Below, in pieces: positions 9,709 to 18,653 of a stretch of DNA of 64,000 nt (within the stretch, counting starts at the first letter, position 1; the number at the start of each line of letters is the position of its first letter). Location: positions 103,691 through 167,690 of the forward strand of contig JANQKV010000014.1 in assembly GCA_028280945.1 (NCBI GenBank), in the 5' to 3' direction. The notes under the pieces are model-generated. The model searched no databases and was not told where the DNA came from. It saw nothing but the letters and a program-made list of their open reading frames with translations. The translations under genes were made by a program, and so were the position numbers. Origin of the DNA: Opitutaceae bacterium. GTDB lineage: Bacteria; Verrucomicrobiota; Verrucomicrobiia; Opitutales; Opitutaceae.

Positions 9709-12336
9709 TCACTCGTCAACGTCGGGCGCCCCGGTTTCGACCGGCGTGGGTTCGCCCAATCTCCGCAATTGCGCATCCGCCCAATCCGCCTCCGGCAGTC
9801 CCCACTCCCGGATCATGGCATAAGCGCGCCGCGCTTCGTCCAGTTTTTCCTGCTGTTCCAGCAGCTCACCCAACTGCGCCAAAATTCGCGCCAACCAATA
9901 ACGTCCCCGCGTGCCCAGATCCGCCGTTGATTCACTTTGCACCAAAAACTCATCCACGACCTGCCACCACGTTTCGGCCGCCCGATCCCATCTCCCCTGC
10001 CGGGCGAGCGCGTTGCCCTCCTTGAAACCCGCCTCGATGCGCAGCTCGGTCGGGGCGTTCGCGACATCGCGCAGTCGTTCGTAAATTGCCGCCGCACTGT
10101 CCTGCAACGAAGCGTCGGTCCCGGCCTGGGCCGCAAGTGAATCGGCCAAGGCCATCTGCACCGCCCACACATCCTCGTGCTGGGGAAAACTCCGGATCAA
10201 TTCCTCGTAGACCAGCCGGGCCGGCTCCCACAGTCCCATCTTGCGCAGCAGGTCCCCCTGCTTGAAGCGGGCGTAGAACACCAACGCACTCGTCGGGTAG
10301 TCCGACACCAATTGCTCCACCTTGGTGATCGCTTCACGCAAAAACGCCTCCTCCCGCCGGTTCTCGGCCAACAGGGCCGATTGATACAACGCATACGGTG
10401 CGTACCTATTTTCTGGATACTCAAGGATCAACTCCGCCAGCAACTGCTGGGCCCTCACCAGCTGCCCCTGAGCCGCCTCGTCCGAAGCCTCGGCGATGTA
10501 GGAATACACCGCGGCATCCGAATCCGGGTACTCCTCCCGCAGGCCCTGCAAAACCGCCAGGGCCGCGTCGCGCTCCCCCATGGAAAAATTCGCCTCCGCC
10601 TCGACAAGGCGCAGGGACGAGGCCACTTCCTCCGCCAAATCAGGCGGCACGTCATCCAACTCCGCCAACAGTTCCGGGACCAGCTCCAACGTGCGCTGCG
10701 GCTCGCCGGCCTCCAACGCCAACCGTGCCTGCAACCACGCCATCCGCACGGCCAGCTCCGGCGGCAGGGCGTTGGTTTCCATGCGCTCGTCCATGACCCG
10801 ATTGACCCGGGCGTAGGCTTCCGCATTGCGGCCCTCGGCCTGCAACTCGCGGGCCAGGTTCCATTCGGCCTGCCAGCGGTTTTCGACATCGAACCGCGCA
10901 TCACCGGCCAACAGGTCGATCCGGTTGGCGGCGGTAGTGAGCTGGCCGTCGCGCACGCGTGCCAGGACTTCCTGGAAAATCAACTCCCCTGGTTCAACCC
11001 CCGCCACGGGCTCATCCAATGCGGCGGCGTAAGCGTCCGCCGCGCTCCCGTAATCCCCGCCGCGAAAAAACGCCTCGGCCTGCAACACGCCCAACTCCGC
11101 CCTGATTGCCGCGTTACCGGCATCAAGTTCACGCCTCGCCTGCGCCGCGTATCCGGCCGCGGCCCGATACCGGCCATCTTCCCACGCGGCACTCACCAAA
11201 ATTCCCAACGCCGCCGTGCGCAAATCCGAGGCGGGAAACCGCTCCAGCAAAGCCAGCGCATCGCGGGTGGCGTCATCCGCCGCTTCCGCCATTTGGGCGC
11301 GGAACAGGATCAGATCCTGTTCAATGGGATGCCGCTCGGGTCCGCCCAGGAGAGCATTCAGCTGATCCCGCAACTGCGCGCGGGACACCTCGGTGGTGGC
11401 ACTCTGGGCCAACATGCGCAAAGCGATCCGTTGCTTGGACCGGGCTTGCCCCTGCTCCAACAAACGCAGCAACGCGTTGCGGCCGATTCCCGAATCGGGC
11501 CCGGCAATCAATCCGAGCAGGAGCCGCAAATCATCCCGCAGCATCCGCTCGGCCGACGGCAGGGTCAGCAGTTGGTTTTGCAGAAAGGTCACCGCCTCCT
11601 CCGACCGCCCGAGTGCCGCCAGAACCGCCGCGTAGCGCTTGGCGGCATCAAACCCCACGCGCTCCCCCGCATACTGCTCCATCCGCCGCCGCAGTTGCGC
11701 CAACTGGGCGTTGGTGGGTTCGGTTTCGCGCCATTGAGAAGTCAAATCGGCGAGTTCAAAACGCGCCCGTTGCAAGCTCGATGTGGCCGCCTCCATCGCG
11801 GCGGCAAACTGTTCGCGAGCTTCACGCAAATCAGCCCGCTCATCCGCCAGGATACCGGCCAAGTAGTGATACCAGGAGACCTCCGCCGCCGGGAGTTCCG
11901 CGGGCTCAATTCCCTCCAGGGTGTCCTCGGCGTTTTCGAAATCGCCCTGACTGGCCTGCACCAAACCCCGTCGAAGTTGCGCGGCCGCAGAAGTGGACTC
12001 GGTCAGTTGGTCCAACACCGCTTGCGCTGCAACCGCATCGCCCATCTCCAACTGGGCCATTGCCAGCGCGAGCAGGCGTTGATCCTGTTCCACCGGATCC
12101 GTCGCCTGAGCCACCAACTCCTGCCAAAGCCCCACCGCCACCGAAGTGAAACCCAACTCCTGCGCCCGTCGGGCCACGCCTTCCTGGGCAATCGTTTCCC
12201 CCTGACCACTCGGCGGCAGCACCCCTCCCATCAGCGGCGCGGGATCCGCCGTCGGTTGGGCGATGAGGCTCCCTGCTAGAGCCACCATCATCACTGCGAT
12301 TAACCCGCCTCGGCGTGCAAACATCCCCGCCAACAT
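9709..12336 (-). CDS. Large exported tetratricopeptide-repeat protein
   Basis: An 875-residue TPR protein, first gene of the exbB-exbD operon. I take the start at ATG 12336 (MLAGMFARRGG), with 12324 as an alternative; longer frames would run across the divergent sufE gene. Residues about 8-27 are a signal peptide ending SLIAQ, so the protein is exported. The remainder is almost entirely helical repeats of TPR type, clearest in the C-terminal third (EYPENRYAPYALYQSALLAE, then DYPTSALVFYARFKQGDLLR, then a third copy), which resemble YbgF/BamD-like outer-membrane TPRs. With ExbB and ExbD it suggests an energised envelope complex; the partner is unknown. Confidence 0.87.
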   Translation of the reverse strand: MLAGMFARRGGLIAVMMVALAGSLIAQPTADPAPLMGGVLPPSGQGETIAQEGVARRAQELGFTSVAVGLWQELVAQATDPVEQDQRLLALAMAQLEMGDAVAAQAVLDQLTESTSAAAQLRRGLVQASQGDFENAEDTLEGIEPAELPAAEVSWYHYLAGILADERADLREAREQFAAAMEAATSSLQRARFELADLTSQWRETEPTNAQLAQLRRRMEQYAGERVGFDAAKRYAAVLAALGRSEEAVTFLQNQLLTLPSAERMLRDDLRLLLGLIAGPDSGIGRNALLRLLEQGQARSKQRIALRMLAQSATTEVSRAQLRDQLNALLGGPERHPIEQDLILFRAQMAEAADDATRDALALLERFPASDLRTAALGILVSAAWEDGRYRAAAGYAAQARRELDAGNAAIRAELGVLQAEAFFRGGDYGSAADAYAAALDEPVAGVEPGELIFQEVLARVRDGQLTTAANRIDLLAGDARFDVENRWQAEWNLARELQAEGRNAEAYARVNRVMDERMETNALPPELAVRMAWLQARLALEAGEPQRTLELVPELLAELDDVPPDLAEEVASSLRLVEAEANFSMGERDAALAVLQGLREEYPDSDAAVYSYIAEASDEAAQGQLVRAQQLLAELILEYPENRYAPYALYQSALLAENRREEAFLREAITKVEQLVSDYPTSALVFYARFKQGDLLRKMGLWEPARLVYEELIRSFPQHEDVWAVQMALADSLAAQAGTDASLQDSAAAIYERLRDVANAPTELRIEAGFKEGNALARQGRWDRAAETWWQVVDEFLVQSESTADLGTRGRYWLARILAQLGELLEQQEKLDEARRAYAMIREWGLPEADWADAQLRRLGEPTPVETGAPDVDE

Positions 12337-12450
12337 GCCGCCGCACCGTCGTCTGGCAAGTCCGGCGCTTGGCCCGGCACCGGCCGTGCGCCGTCGATCC
12401 CGCTTTGACGTCGTGCCCGCCCTGCGCGAAAGCTCGGAACCAATTCCGCC

Positions 12451-12861
12451 ATGACTGTTGCCGAAAACCAGCAAGCCATCCTCGACGACTACGCCTTCAT
12501 CGAAAATCCCCAGGAGCGCCTTGGCGCCATCGTGGATTCCGTGCGCCACCTGCCCCATTTCGACGAGTCCGATCGCACCGCCGCCAACCATGTTCCCGGC
12601 TGCACATCCAAAGTTTGGATACAGGCAACCCGGACGGGCGACCGCTGGACGTTTCAATCCGACTGCGATTCGCCGCTGGTGCGGGCATTGGTGCACCTGC
12701 TCTGCCGCGCCTTCACCGGGGTTTCGACGATCGAAGCCGCCACCGCGCAAGTGACCGTGCTCGAGCAACTCGGAGTGACCCGGAACCTCACCCCGACCCG
12801 CCTCAACGGCCTCGCCGCCGTGCGCGAACGCATTGCGCAGCTTGCCACCGGAGCGGTCTAA
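12451..12861 (+). CDS. sufE: SufE-family cysteine desulfurase partner
   Basis: A 136-residue SufE protein, which accepts sulfur from a SufS-type desulfurase for Fe-S cluster assembly. The active cysteine is visible as Cys51 in HVPGCTSKVW, the family signature, and the following segment SDCDSPLVRALVHLL matches the conserved core. Length is normal. It is divergent from the TPR/exb operon with a 114-bp spacer and stands without sufBCDS genes in the window. Its product would serve Fe-S proteins such as the nearby oxidoreductase with multiple clusters, a reasonable but unproven link. Confidence 0.93.
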   Translation: MTVAENQQAILDDYAFIENPQERLGAIVDSVRHLPHFDESDRTAANHVPGCTSKVWIQATRTGDRWTFQSDCDSPLVRALVHLLCRAFTGVSTIEAATAQVTVLEQLGVTRNLTPTRLNGLAAVRERIAQLATGAV

Positions 12862-12965
12862 TCCCCGTCGCCTCCCTACAAACGAAGTCGCATCCTGTAA
12901 CGGTTTGCCGCTCGCAACTCAGCACTCAATCGCCCAGCTTGGTCGCCCCTTCATCCCCTTCAACT

Positions 12966-13571
12966 ATGTCTGGTTCCCTGATCACTCTTCTCGTCCTCGC
13001 TGTCCTTGCCGTCATGATCGTTTTGTGGGCAGTGGGGATCTACAACGGACTCGTCAAACTCCGCAACCGCTTCAAAAACGCGTTCGCCCAAATCGACGTC
13101 CAACTCAAGCGACGTTACGACCTGATTCCCAACCTGGTCGAAACAGCCAAGGGCTACCTGAAGCACGAAAGTGAAACCCTTGAGGCCGTGATCAAGGCGC
13201 GCAACATCGCCGCCGCTGCCGCCGAAGCCGCCGCCGCCAATCCCGCGCTGGCGAGCAATCTCCAGAACCTTGGCGCCGCCGAAACCGGCCTGGCCGGCGC
13301 CCTCTCCCGCTTGATGGTCGTCTCCGAACAATACCCGGACCTCAAGGCCAATGAGAACATGGCCCAGCTCACGGAGGAACTCACGTCCACCGAGAACAAA
13401 ATCGCCTTCGCCCGGCAGGCCTACAACGACTCCGTCATGACCTACAATACCCGCCGCGAGGTGTTCCCCGCCGTCGTCGTCGCGGGCGCCATGGGCTTCG
13501 CTCCCGCAGAGTTGTTCAAGGTCGAGGACCCTACGGAACGCAACGCCCCGAAGGTCGATTTTTCTTCGTAA
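12966..13571 (+). CDS. lemA: LemA family protein
   Basis: A 201-residue LemA protein with one N-terminal membrane helix (LITLLVLAVLAVMIVLWAVG) followed by the family core YNGLVKLRNRFKNAFAQIDV, then KRRYDLIPNLVETAKGYLKHE, then helical coils. I chose ATG 12966 because it directly precedes the membrane helix; the longer frame upstream lies inside sufE in another reading frame. LemA is very often encoded next to an HtpX/M48 protease, as here, but its biochemical role is not established. Confidence 0.95.
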   Translation: MSGSLITLLVLAVLAVMIVLWAVGIYNGLVKLRNRFKNAFAQIDVQLKRRYDLIPNLVETAKGYLKHESETLEAVIKARNIAAAAAEAAAANPALASNLQNLGAAETGLAGALSRLMVVSEQYPDLKANENMAQLTEELTSTENKIAFARQAYNDSVMTYNTRREVFPAVVVAGAMGFAPAELFKVEDPTERNAPKVDFSS

Positions 13572-13641
13572 AACCGACTGGTCAGCCCGCCACGGTTTCC
13601 TCGATCCCAGCGGGACCCCCGCCACCCAACGCACCCGCCTC

Positions 13642-15621
13642 GTGGACTTCTTCGAAGCTCAGGCCGTCGCCAAAAAACGAACGGGCTACCTCGTCGTATT
13701 GTTTGTACTGGCCGTCATTGGCACGATCATCGCGAGCTACGGCGCGGCATTGGCAGTGCAGGCGTTGATGCGGCATCAAGACATGCTCGATGCGCATGGC
13801 GGCAGCCAGCTCGACCTCCTGTGGCAACCGCACCTCTTCAGCATCGTGACCGGGGTAATCGTGACCATCGTTACGCTGGCTTCCTTCTCCAAATGGATCT
13901 CATTTCGCCGCGGAGGCTCGGTCGTCGCCAAGATGCTCGGAGGACGCCGGATCAACGCAGACACCACGGACCTCGCCGAACGCCAGCTCCTCAATGTCGT
14001 GGAGGAAATGGCCATTGCCTCCGGCACGCCGGTGCCGACCACGTTCGTGCTGGCCGAAGACGAATCCATCAACGCCTTTGCCGCGGGCCTCACCACCCAC
14101 GACGCCGTGGTGGCCGTCACCCAAGGCACGCTGGACTGCCTCAACCGCGACGAGCTGCAGGCAGTGGTTGGCCACGAATTCAGCCATATTCTCAACGGCG
14201 ACATGCGCCTCAACTTCCGCATCGCCTCCGTTTTGTTTGGCATCCTCGTGATCGGTCTCGCCGGCCGGGCCATGTTCAGTCCGTTTCGCCGCGTTCGGAT
14301 GATTTCAACAAGCCGCAGCCGCGGGAGCGGCAAAAAAGGAGGGGGTGGCGGAATCATCCTCGTTTACCTCGCCATCGCCGCGGCGCTCACGGCGATCGGC
14401 TACATTGGCTATTTTTTCGGCCGCCTGGTGCAGGCCGCCGTCTCCCGTCAGCGCGAGTTTCTGGCCGATGCGTCGGCGGTGCAGTTCACCCGCAATCCAA
14501 TCGGTCTAGCCGGTGCGCTGAAGAAAATCGGCGGCCAGTCCATGTCGCCCGAGATCGCGTCGCCGAAAGCCGGTCAAATCAACCACTGTTTCTTCTCCCA
14601 AACCTTCGTGGCAAAGTTTGGCGGCAGCTTCGCCACCCACCCGCCGTTGCCGGAAAGAATCCGGGCGATTGAGCCTCAATTCGACGGCAAGTTCATCAGC
14701 CCGGAACCCAAGTCACCCGCTGCAGAAAAGCCGTCGACCACCTCACCTGAATCCGCCTCCCCGCCCCCGATTCCGCCCATTTTGACCGGCGGGAAAATAC
14801 CCATCGAACCCACGGCCTTGCTCGCAACCGTCGGTGTGTTGAGCGCGGATGGCACCGATCATGCCCAGCAGTTGCTGAGCCGCCTCGGCGAACCACTGCG
14901 CAAGGCCGCCCGCGATCCCGTCGAGGCGGAGCCGTTGGTTTACGCGTTGTTGCTCGATGCCCAGGAAACCGCCCGCGCCACCCAGCTGTCAAAAATCCCC
15001 GCGGGACGGCGGGAGGCCGCTGAAAGCTACTTCGAGAAGATCAAGGATCACCCGGTTGAAGTGCGGGTTCCGCTGGCTCAACTCGCGCTGGTTGGGCTGC
15101 GTGAGCTGGAGGTGCCGGTCCAACAACAACTGATCGAAACCATGCGGCAATTGGCGGCGTCCGACTCGACGATCACGCCGTTTGAATACGCCCTGCAGCG
15201 GATCGTTCGCCACGACCTGCAGGCCGCCGGGCGACCTTCCACCCAGGGAGGCATGCAGATTCACTCCTTCGGCGCGTTGTCCCGTCCGATTTCGGTGCTC
15301 CTCTCGGCCCTGGCCCATGCCGGCACGACGGATGGCGAAGATGCCACCCGTGCCTTTGAAGCCGGTCGGCCGGAGTTGCCCCTGCTCAAACCCGAAGAGT
15401 ATCGGTTTTTCAGCGAGGACCAGATTGATCTCTCCCAACTCGACCAAGCACTCGACCGCCTGGGACGCGCCGCGCCGCCCATCAAAAAACGGGTCGTGGC
15501 CGCGGCCTGCGCCGTCATCGTGCGCGATGAAATGGTAACGTCCTACGAGATCGAACTGCTGCGCGCCGCCTGCGCTACCCTCGACGTGCCCATGCCACCC
15601 GTGCCACCGCCGACTGCCTGA
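13642..15621 (+). CDS. HtpX-like M48 membrane metalloprotease with C-terminal extension
   Basis: A 659-residue zinc metallopeptidase of family M48. Two membrane helices occupy about residues 14-35 and 65-85. The catalytic HExxH motif is seen as VVGHEFSHILNGD (near residue 180), with the third ligand expected in the REFLADASAVQFTRNP segment. Further helices lie at about residues 195-215 and 235-260. A Pro/Ser-rich linker (residues about 355-390) leads to an extra domain of about 250 residues whose end (VAAACAVIVRDEMVTSYEIE) resembles TerB-like helical domains. The start is GTG 13642, 71 bp after lemA, so the pair is probably one operon. Role: membrane-protein quality control, inferred. Confidence 0.9.
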   Translation: MDFFEAQAVAKKRTGYLVVLFVLAVIGTIIASYGAALAVQALMRHQDMLDAHGGSQLDLLWQPHLFSIVTGVIVTIVTLASFSKWISFRRGGSVVAKMLGGRRINADTTDLAERQLLNVVEEMAIASGTPVPTTFVLAEDESINAFAAGLTTHDAVVAVTQGTLDCLNRDELQAVVGHEFSHILNGDMRLNFRIASVLFGILVIGLAGRAMFSPFRRVRMISTSRSRGSGKKGGGGGIILVYLAIAAALTAIGYIGYFFGRLVQAAVSRQREFLADASAVQFTRNPIGLAGALKKIGGQSMSPEIASPKAGQINHCFFSQTFVAKFGGSFATHPPLPERIRAIEPQFDGKFISPEPKSPAAEKPSTTSPESASPPPIPPILTGGKIPIEPTALLATVGVLSADGTDHAQQLLSRLGEPLRKAARDPVEAEPLVYALLLDAQETARATQLSKIPAGRREAAESYFEKIKDHPVEVRVPLAQLALVGLRELEVPVQQQLIETMRQLAASDSTITPFEYALQRIVRHDLQAAGRPSTQGGMQIHSFGALSRPISVLLSALAHAGTTDGEDATRAFEAGRPELPLLKPEEYRFFSEDQIDLSQLDQALDRLGRAAPPIKKRVVAAACAVIVRDEMVTSYEIELLRAACATLDVPMPPVPPPTA

Positions 15622-15640
15622 CGCACCCCTGCGCACCATC

Positions 15641-16486
15641 ATGCTCTACGACGCCCATTGCCATTACCAGTTTGAGGAGCTCACGCCGTATTGGGACAAA
15701 ATCGCGACAGAGCTGGAGCAAATCCACCTCGGTGGCGCGATCGTCAACGGCACCCATCCCGATCAGGACTGGAGCACCGTCAACACCCTGGCGGCTCGCC
15801 ACGATTGGGTGATTCCCAGCTTCGGCATCCACCCCTGGGATGTCGCCACCCGGCCCGTCGACTGGCAGGAGCGTTTCATCGCCCGCATGGAGGCAAGTCC
15901 CCGCGCCTTGGTCGGCGAAATCGGCCTCGACCGGTGGATTCTCGAACCTGCCCGCGCCAACGAGCCGGAAATGGCGGACCTGAAGGTGGCGGGCATTGAG
16001 GAACAACAGGACGTGTTTGCATGGCAACTTCGCTGGGCCGCCGAACACAACCGATTTGCCTCGATCCATGTGCTGCGGGCTTGGGGACCGTTACTGGAGG
16101 TGCTGAAAGACACGCCGGTGCCCCAAGTCGGATTTCTCCTCCACGCCTATGGCGGCTCACCCGAAATGGTGCCTCGGTTTGTCGAGATGGGGGCCTACTT
16201 CTCCTTCAGCACCGGCCACATCGACCCGCGGAAGACCCGCCAACGCAAGTCCTTCCAAACCGTCCCGCTCGACCGACTGCTCGTCGAAACCGACGCCCCC
16301 GCGATGGCCCCGCCCCATCCTCGCCACCCCTGGCCCGGTTCACCCGACGACGACATGACCAATCATCCGGCCAATCTCGCCCAGGCCTACGCAGATCTTG
16401 CGCACCTGCGGGACATGGCACCCGCGGTCCTGGAGGAGAAGGTGGCGGCAAACTTCGTCCGGGCGACTGCGAATATTTTGCCATAG
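15641..16486 (+). CDS. tatD: TatD family metal-dependent hydrolase
   Basis: A 281-residue TatD-type hydrolase (a TIM-barrel deoxyribonuclease family). Metal-binding signatures are present: DAHCHY at residues 4-9, GEIGLDR in the middle, HAYGG, and LLVETDAPAM followed by PHPRHPWPGS. The start lies 19 bp after the M48 gene. The last 55 codons exist a second time at 20361-20527, in the same frame and with about 87 percent identity by hand alignment, so this gene marks the left border of a duplication-bracketed insert. The complete copy looks functional. Confidence 0.92.
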   Translation: MLYDAHCHYQFEELTPYWDKIATELEQIHLGGAIVNGTHPDQDWSTVNTLAARHDWVIPSFGIHPWDVATRPVDWQERFIARMEASPRALVGEIGLDRWILEPARANEPEMADLKVAGIEEQQDVFAWQLRWAAEHNRFASIHVLRAWGPLLEVLKDTPVPQVGFLLHAYGGSPEMVPRFVEMGAYFSFSTGHIDPRKTRQRKSFQTVPLDRLLVETDAPAMAPPHPRHPWPGSPDDDMTNHPANLAQAYADLAHLRDMAPAVLEEKVAANFVRATANILP

Positions 16487-16734
16487 TTTCGCCAGAGGGG
16501 TTTCGAGCCTTGGTTGGTCAGAATGGATCCGGGCATTTTTAGTCTGCGGTTACGTGTGCCCACGCATCGTGATCGGCGACTCAACGTCTTCGGTCGCCCC
16601 ACCCTAGCCATCGAAACCGAAGGCGAACACGTTGTGTAAGACGGTGCCATCGCTACCTCCGTCACCGGCAAACGCGCTGTTAATTTCACCTCCGGCCAAG
16701 GCATCGTTTACGGCCTCGAGCAATATGCAGAACG
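16320..16734 (+). repeat. Left copy of the tatD 3'/nifJ 5' duplicated segment
   Basis: Bases 16320-16486 match 20361-20527 with a constant offset of 4041 and no gaps. Similarity continues into the spacer (for example GAGCCTTGG at 16505 and CCAGCCTTGG at 20548), and after a deletion of about 203 bases resumes at 16583, matching 20827 onward inside nifJ. The order tatD end, spacer, nifJ start is the same in both copies. The left copy contains the complete tatD and a broken nifJ piece. Confidence 0.85.
16582..16734 (+). pseudogene. Fragment of a second nifJ (pyruvate:ferredoxin oxidoreductase) gene
   Basis: Translated in the frame of nifJ, this piece reads NVFGRPTLAIETEGEHVV, then a TAA stop, then DGAIATSVTGKRAVNFTSGQ and GIVYGLEQY. 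It corresponds to residues of about 57-108 of the full nifJ at 20656. The stop replaces a CAG codon, and both ends of the homology are missing, so it is a dead remnant. Many differences from the intact copy are at third codon positions, which suggests that the copies had diverged as working genes before this one was broken. Confidence 0.85.
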
Positions 16735-16811
16735 GAAGGCATATGCCGTGACCTGTTAACTTTGTGACCTGCCCGGCGCACCACAACCGCAGCTCCGCAA
16801 AAAGACTAAAA

Positions 16812-18653
16812 ATGTCTGTCACGTTTTCTCCGCCCATGACGACTGCCAGCATGCACCTTCAGCCTATTCTCCTCACCATCGCGTCTGCCACGATCGCTCT
16901 GACCGCTTCGGCCGCTGATTCGTCACTACTCGCTCCAACAAACTGGCCGGCCGCCGAACGCATACGGGCCGAGCAGCGGGAGGTTTCCGCCTGGACCCCG
17001 GGCGAAACCCGTCGAATCGAGTCTGCCGGCGGTATTGTCGCGGCCACGGTCTCACCCATCGCCGTTCAAGCCGGCAGACAGGCCTTGGCTCAAGGTGGCA
17101 CCGCTGCCGATGCCGCGGCAGTCACGGCGCTGACCCAGATCACCACGCAGTTCGGCTCCGTGGTATCCTACGCCGGTATCTTCACCATGCTGTACTACGA
17201 TGCTGCGGAAGAGCGCGTCTTTTCGCTCGACGCCGGCTTCAACAGCTACCGGGCAGAACTCGATCCGCTGACCATTCCAACCGCCGATCTCGGTGCTCTC
17301 GCATTCGGCCGCGAAGCCACCGCCACCGCGGGGCTGGGCCGCACGACACTCACGCCTGGATTCATTGCGGGCGTCGAGGCCCTGCATGGCTGCTTCGGTA
17401 AACTGGAGTGGGCCGATCTCTTCACCCCTGCCATCTGGTACTGCGAAAACGGAATCGAGGTTTCGCCCACCCTGTTCGGTTTCTTCGAAATGCGCAAAGC
17501 GCGCTTCGCCCGCACCGAAGAAGGCCGAGATTTCCTCGCCCAAGGTGAACATGAAACGCCCCAAATCGGCGATCGCTTCGTGCAGTCCGATCTTGCCAAG
17601 ACACTTCGCTCCGTCGCCACGCAGGGAGCGGCCTACATGTATGAAGGAGCGTGGGCCCAGGAGTTTGTCCGTCTGGTGCAGCGCGATGGTGGCAAAGTCA
17701 CCTTGGGAGATCTTGCCGCCTATGAACCCATTTGGAGCGAACCTTATCGGGCCGAGGTCTTCGGCCACACCGTCCACGTCAACGGTCCGCCGCACCATGG
17801 CGCCTTCTCCCTGCTTGCCGGGCTCGGTGTCGCGGAGGCGCGAGCCCTCGGCGATCGCTCACCGTATTGGGAAAACCCGGACAGTTTTCTCGACCTCACG
17901 CGTATCAGCCAACTACTGCTCACGGCGCCGGTCGCCGGTCCCGATCTCGCCACCCTTCTCGCGGAGAATGACCTGTCGCCGACACCGGATACCTTCCTCT
18001 CCTCCCGGTTCGCGGACATTGTTGCCCCGGCTCTGGAGGACCTGCTTCCGCTCACCATCGACCACGCCCCCAAGCATTCCAACGCCATCGTCGTGGTCGA
18101 CCGCGACGGCAACATCGCTGTGGTCACCCACACGATCAATGCAGTCGTTTGGGGCTCCACGGGCATTGTGGTCGGAGGTATTCCCCTGCCGGATGCCGCC
18201 GGATTCCAGCAACCCGTGCTCGCCGCGATCGAACCCGGAAGCCGGGTGCCACATCAGATTTTGGATACGATTGTCCTGCGGGAGGGTGACCCCGTGCTGG
18301 CCACCGCCAGCATCGGCGCCTCACTGCTGCCAAAGACCCTGCGCATTGTGCTCGGTCGCCTCGGGATGAAGCGACCGCTCGCGGATATCCTGGCCGCGCC
18401 TGCCGTGCTGGTCAGTTTTCCGGACGTCGCAGCCGTGAATGCACCACCTCCCGTCCTTGTGCCCGAAGGCGCCTACTCCGCCGACTTCACGGAGCGATTG
18501 GACGAGGCCGGGGTCACGTGGGTGCCCACCCCGGCCGCAACCGCCGCCGCTCAGCGCGGCACCGTGGCAGCAATCGCTCTCGATCCGACCAGCGGCCGGC
18601 GCGTAGCCGTCGAAGAACCAAGCGTAATGGTTTTTGCCGCCGAACAGGAGTAA
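16812..18653 (+). CDS. ggt: Exported gamma-glutamyltransferase-family protein
   Basis: A 613-residue member of the gamma-glutamyltranspeptidase (Ntn-hydrolase) family, probably periplasmic: a signal-like stretch LTIASATIALTASAADS follows the candidate starts at 16812, 16836 and 16851. The N-terminal subunit shows GGIVAATVSPIAVQAGRQAL and the later GGTAADAAAVTAL pattern typical of the family. Around the autoprocessing site the usual Thr-Thr-His is replaced: the sequence reads KHSNAIVVVDRDGNIAVVTH, which puts Ser where the nucleophilic Thr is expected. A Ser nucleophile could still work, or the enzyme may not be a true GGT. The stop overlaps the next start (TAATG). Confidence 0.82.
   Translation: MSVTFSPPMTTASMHLQPILLTIASATIALTASAADSSLLAPTNWPAAERIRAEQREVSAWTPGETRRIESAGGIVAATVSPIAVQAGRQALAQGGTAADAAAVTALTQITTQFGSVVSYAGIFTMLYYDAAEERVFSLDAGFNSYRAELDPLTIPTADLGALAFGREATATAGLGRTTLTPGFIAGVEALHGCFGKLEWADLFTPAIWYCENGIEVSPTLFGFFEMRKARFARTEEGRDFLAQGEHETPQIGDRFVQSDLAKTLRSVATQGAAYMYEGAWAQEFVRLVQRDGGKVTLGDLAAYEPIWSEPYRAEVFGHTVHVNGPPHHGAFSLLAGLGVAEARALGDRSPYWENPDSFLDLTRISQLLLTAPVAGPDLATLLAENDLSPTPDTFLSSRFADIVAPALEDLLPLTIDHAPKHSNAIVVVDRDGNIAVVTHTINAVVWGSTGIVVGGIPLPDAAGFQQPVLAAIEPGSRVPHQILDTIVLREGDPVLATASIGASLLPKTLRIVLGRLGMKRPLADILAAPAVLVSFPDVAAVNAPPPVLVPEGAYSADFTERLDEAGVTWVPTPAATAAAQRGTVAAIALDPTSGRRVAVEEPSVMVFAAEQE

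Noticed and set aside
10177..12279. 700-codon plus-strand frame
   Set aside because: Antisense to the TPR gene; low-complexity Arg/Gln/Leu translation, no start context or family sequence.
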